NCBI GenBank assembly: GCA_023819545.1
Contig: JAMWCA010000066.1
Coordinates: forward strand, 1-6,847
DNA length: 6,847 nucleotides
From: Candidatus Omnitrophota bacterium
GTDB lineage: Bacteria > Ratteibacteria > UBA8468 > B48-G9 > JAFGKM01
Direction: 5' to 3'
Shown in pieces: positions 3,893 through 6,847 of this stretch (position 1 is its first letter; every line of letters starts with the position of its first letter). Below the pieces are notes generated by a model that did not search any database, was not told the DNA's origin, and saw only the letters and a program-made list of their open reading frames with translations. The translations under genes and the position numbers were made by a program.

Positions 3893-6847
3893 ATGATACA
3901 AATTCAACAAGGTAATATATTAAAGGGGCCGTTCTGGCAAGAAAATGTAAGAGTTATTTCCACTAATATTATTGGACAAAGCCAAATAAAAATCGAAGCT
4001 GTGGGAATTGAAACTAATCGCTACTACAATCCCGTTCTTTCAGAAGAGGATGTAAAAAATATTGAGATCTTGGAAGAAAAATTATTCACTTTCTCTGCTA
4101 ATGGGGAATCATTGTTTCTCTATTTGGAATCTCATAGAATAAGAAACGCTTTTCAATTTGACCCGTTGTACGCTGTAAGCATTTCTCAGATTGACCCTCT
4201 ACCCCACCAGATTGAGGCGATATATCACCATATATTGCAGAATACACGCATCAGATTCCTTCTTGCCGATGACCCGGGTGCAGGAAAGACTATTATGGCA
4301 GGACTCCTTATAAAGGAACTAAAATATCGTGGACTTGTGGAGAGAACACTCATAGTTGTTCCTGGACATTTAAAGGACCAGTGGCTCAGAGAAATGAAAG
4401 ATAGGTTCCAAGAGAGATTTTCAATCGTTGACAGAGGTGTGATGGACGCAGAGTGGGGAAAAAATGTTTTTACAGATAGAAATCAAATTATCATCTCTAT
4501 GGATTTTGCAAAACAGGACGATGTGATGTTAGCATTAAAAGACTCTAAATGGGATTTGTGTATAGTTGACGAAGCTCACAAAATGTCCGCTTATAAATAT
4601 GGCGAAAAAACCAACAAAACAAACCGTTACAATCTTGGCGAACTTCTCTCGCCAATAAGTACTTATCTTCTTTTCCTTACGGCGACTCCTCATCGTGGTG
4701 ATCCTGAAAATTTTCGTCTACTCCTTGAGCTTTTAGAACCTGGTTTCTTTGCCGATGTTAATATGCTTTCTGAGTCAATTCAAAATAAAGATAATCCCTT
4801 ATTTTTAAGAAGATTGAAGGAAGATTTAAAGAATTTCGACGGGACTCCTATTTTTCCACCGCGAAAAGTGGAAACACCCAAGTATTATCTCTCGGACGAT
4901 GAAAAAAAGCTTTACAACGCCGTCACAGAATATGTTGAAAAGCACTTTAACAAAGCCCTGGAGAAAGAAAAACGTAATGTTACTTTTGCACTTACAATTT
5001 TGCAGCGCCGTCTTGCCTCGAGTGCCCGTGCCATAAGAAAATCCCTGGAGCGTAGATACGAGCGGTTGAAGGACCTCTATGGAAAAGGGAAACTCCTTCA
5101 AGATGTTGGATACGATGAAGATTACCTCGAAGATTTAGAAGAAAAAGAGAGGTGGAGGAAAGAAGAAGAATTATTGGAGAAACTCACCTCTGCCGAAACC
5201 CTCGAAGAACTAAAAGAGGAAATTGAGAAACTTTCAGAACTCGTGGTACTCGCCAAAGAAGTCGAAAAGAAAGAGATTGAAACTAAATTAAACGAATTAA
5301 GAAAGGTAATGGACGCTGAAAAACTCCATCAAACTGGTACAAAGTTATTACTTTTCACAGAATCCAAAGACACACTGGAATATTTAGTTGAAAAACTGAA
5401 AAAATGGGGTTACTCTGTGACGTTTATTCACGGTGGAATGAACCTGGATGCAAGAATTAAAGCTGAGGCTGAGTTTAAAAATCAAGCGCAGATTATGGTA
5501 TCAACAGAAGCTGGCGGGGAAGGTATTAATCTCCAGTTCTGCTGGCTTATGGTCAACTATGATATTCCCTGGAATCCAAATCGTTTGGAGCAGAGAATGG
5601 GACGTGTGCACCGCTACGGCCAGCAACATGAAGTTCATATCTACAACTTAGTAGCTGTAGATACGAGAGAAGGTCGTATACTGGAAAGATTATTTAATAA
5701 GCTGACTCAGATTCGAGAACATCTCGGCTCAGACAGAGTTTTCGATGTTATAGGCGAGGTGCTGGTTGGAAAGAGTTTGAAAGACCTAATCGTGGATGCC
5801 ATAGCCAACCGCAGGACAATGGAGGATATTCTCAAAGACTTTGAGAGAATTCCAGATGAAGAGGCTATTAATAGAGTTAGAATGGCGAGCTTTGAGGCTA
5901 TTGCCACAAGGCACATCGATTTAACCAAAATTCTTGGTGAGCAACGAAAAGCAATGGAAAATAGGCTCGTTCCAGAATACGTTGAAGAGTTCTTTAAGAA
6001 GGCTTCAAAGGTTTTGAATATCAAGATGGATAAAAAAGAAGATGGACTCTGGCGGATTAATTCTGTGCCTTTTGAGATTCGCAACCAGCCATATGACTTT
6101 AAAATAAAATTTGGAGAAGTTCAAAAAGAATACGAAAAAATATCCTTTGACAAAGAGAAAGCTTTTAAAACTCAGGCAGAATTTGTTGCAATGGGCCATC
6201 CACTACTAGAGGCGATTGTAAGTATTATTATAAGCCAATATACAAAGAACGCCACCGAGGGAGCCACCTTTGTTGATCCTGAGGGAAAAAAAGATGGAAT
6301 AATCTGGTTCTTAGAAACAGAGATAAAAGATGGAAAAAATAGTATTGCAGGCAAGAAACTTTTTGCAGTTTATCATGATAGAAATAATGTACTTTCATTA
6401 CTTAATCCAGCTGTCCTATGGGATTTGAAACCCGAAGATAAAATTTCGGAACATACAGAAATTTTTCCTGATAAGGATGCTGTTGTATCTTTTGTCGTAA
6501 GAGAAGGACTTGAGAATTATAAAAAGGAACTGCTGGAGAGACGTCAAAGAGATGCTGAAATTAAAAGTAAGTATGGAATCCGCTCGCTTGAATCTATGAT
6601 TCTTGAATCAGAAAGTAAAATTGCCGAGTATGAGACAAGAAGAATGAAAGGCGAAAATATTCCTGAAGTTACAATTCAGAATGAGATTAAAAGAAAAAAA
6701 GAGTATATCCGCAAAAAGGAAAAATTAGAAAAGGATATAGAATCTGAAACTCACCTTTATCCAACTGAACCAAAAATTCTTGGTGCGGTAAGGGTTATTC
6801 CTGCAAAACCTCTAGATGAGATGTTTAGTAACCAAGATATTGAAAAA
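3893..6847 (+). CDS. SNF2-type SF2 helicase/translocase, DrmD-like (3' end missing)
   Basis: The frame is open for 985 codons and leaves the window without a stop, so the C-terminus is missing. SF2/SNF2 motifs appear in order: LPHQ (103-106), Walker A DDPGAGKT (126-133, K132), motif Ia VVPGHLKDQW (from about 155), DEAH box (226-229), motif III TATPHRG (263-269), second lobe LLLFTES (about 485), motif V STEAGGEGINLQ (537-548) and motif VI RLEQRMGRVHRYGQ (564-577). The protein should move along DNA using ATP. A charged, probably coiled insert of about 90 residues separates the lobes (about 390-480), and a long helical C-terminal region follows motif VI. From memory, this architecture matches DrmD of class 1 DISARM and related phage-defence helicases of about 1,000-1,150 residues, many ending in DUF3883. 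The closing ILGAVRVIP stretch resembles the lead-in to that domain. The start is supported by AAGGTG five bases upstream. Naming it drmD would need the downstream genes. Confidence 0.93.
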   Translation, partial: MIQIQQGNILKGPFWQENVRVISTNIIGQSQIKIEAVGIETNRYYNPVLSEEDVKNIEILEEKLFTFSANGESLFLYLESHRIRNAFQFDPLYAVSISQIDPLPHQIEAIYHHILQNTRIRFLLADDPGAGKTIMAGLLIKELKYRGLVERTLIVVPGHLKDQWLREMKDRFQERFSIVDRGVMDAEWGKNVFTDRNQIIISMDFAKQDDVMLALKDSKWDLCIVDEAHKMSAYKYGEKTNKTNRYNLGELLSPISTYLLFLTATPHRGDPENFRLLLELLEPGFFADVNMLSESIQNKDNPLFLRRLKEDLKNFDGTPIFPPRKVETPKYYLSDDEKKLYNAVTEYVEKHFNKALEKEKRNVTFALTILQRRLASSARAIRKSLERRYERLKDLYGKGKLLQDVGYDEDYLEDLEEKERWRKEEELLEKLTSAETLEELKEEIEKLSELVVLAKEVEKKEIETKLNELRKVMDAEKLHQTGTKLLLFTESKDTLEYLVEKLKKWGYSVTFIHGGMNLDARIKAEAEFKNQAQIMVSTEAGGEGINLQFCWLMVNYDIPWNPNRLEQRMGRVHRYGQQHEVHIYNLVAVDTREGRILERLFNKLTQIREHLGSDRVFDVIGEVLVGKSLKDLIVDAIANRRTMEDILKDFERIPDEEAINRVRMASFEAIATRHIDLTKILGEQRKAMENRLVPEYVEEFFKKASKVLNIKMDKKEDGLWRINSVPFEIRNQPYDFKIKFGEVQKEYEKISFDKEKAFKTQAEFVAMGHPLLEAIVSIIISQYTKNATEGATFVDPEGKKDGIIWFLETEIKDGKNSIAGKKLFAVYHDRNNVLSLLNPAVLWDLKPEDKISEHTEIFPDKDAVVSFVVREGLENYKKELLERRQRDAEIKSKYGIRSLESMILESESKIAEYETRRMKGENIPEVTIQNEIKRKKEYIRKKEKLEKDIESETHLYPTEPKILGAVRVIPAKPLDEMFSNQDIEK

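Noticed and set aside
4826..6354. Several ORFs of 60-125 codons in other frames over the SNF2 gene
   Set aside because: They overlap a continuous frame with all SNF2 motifs and have no motifs of their own.

Overview
This is an AT-rich window from a prokaryote. All three long genes lie on the plus strand: two are complete and one is cut by the right edge. Each start has a recognisable or plausible Shine-Dalgarno sequence (GGAG, AGGA, AAGGTG), which fits a bacterium and does not exclude an archaeon. Nothing in the window names the genus. The content, helicases of mobile and defence-associated types in small transcription units separated by long AT-rich spacers, suggests an accessory region or defence island rather than core genome. 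That is an inference from family resemblance.

Layout. Bases 1-476 hold no confident gene. They carry an AT-only inverted repeat, the first copy (A) of a duplicated upstream element, and a possible 34-codon ORF. Bases 477-1664 encode a compact UvrD/Rep-type SF1 helicase. Eleven bases later, at 1676-3382, lies a 568-residue protein of unrecognised family that ends in a coiled coil and a charged, probably disordered tail. These two genes look like one operon. Bases 3383-3892 are a second AT-rich spacer. It holds a very short ORF with a good-looking ribosome binding site, the second copy (B) of the upstream element, and another 34-codon ORF whose stop codon directly abuts the next gene. From 3893 to the window end runs a large SNF2-type SF2 helicase/translocase, open for 985 codons with no stop. 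It resembles DrmD of class 1 DISARM and the related DUF3883-tailed helicases found beside methyltransferases.

The best candidate for something undescribed has two parts. First, the element at 243-302 and 3726-3785 is 47/60 identical without gaps, with weaker similarity reaching back to about 139 and 3622. It precedes both transcription units and contains a 19-bp dyad with one compensatory base-pair change. This suggests that the two units share a regulator, or that each was built as a cassette with the same head sequence. Second, the SF1 helicase plus coiled-coil pair does not match any named defence system I can recognise from its sequence. If the units work together, a plausible but untested picture is one accessory helicase pair co-regulated with a DISARM-like system that continues beyond the right edge.
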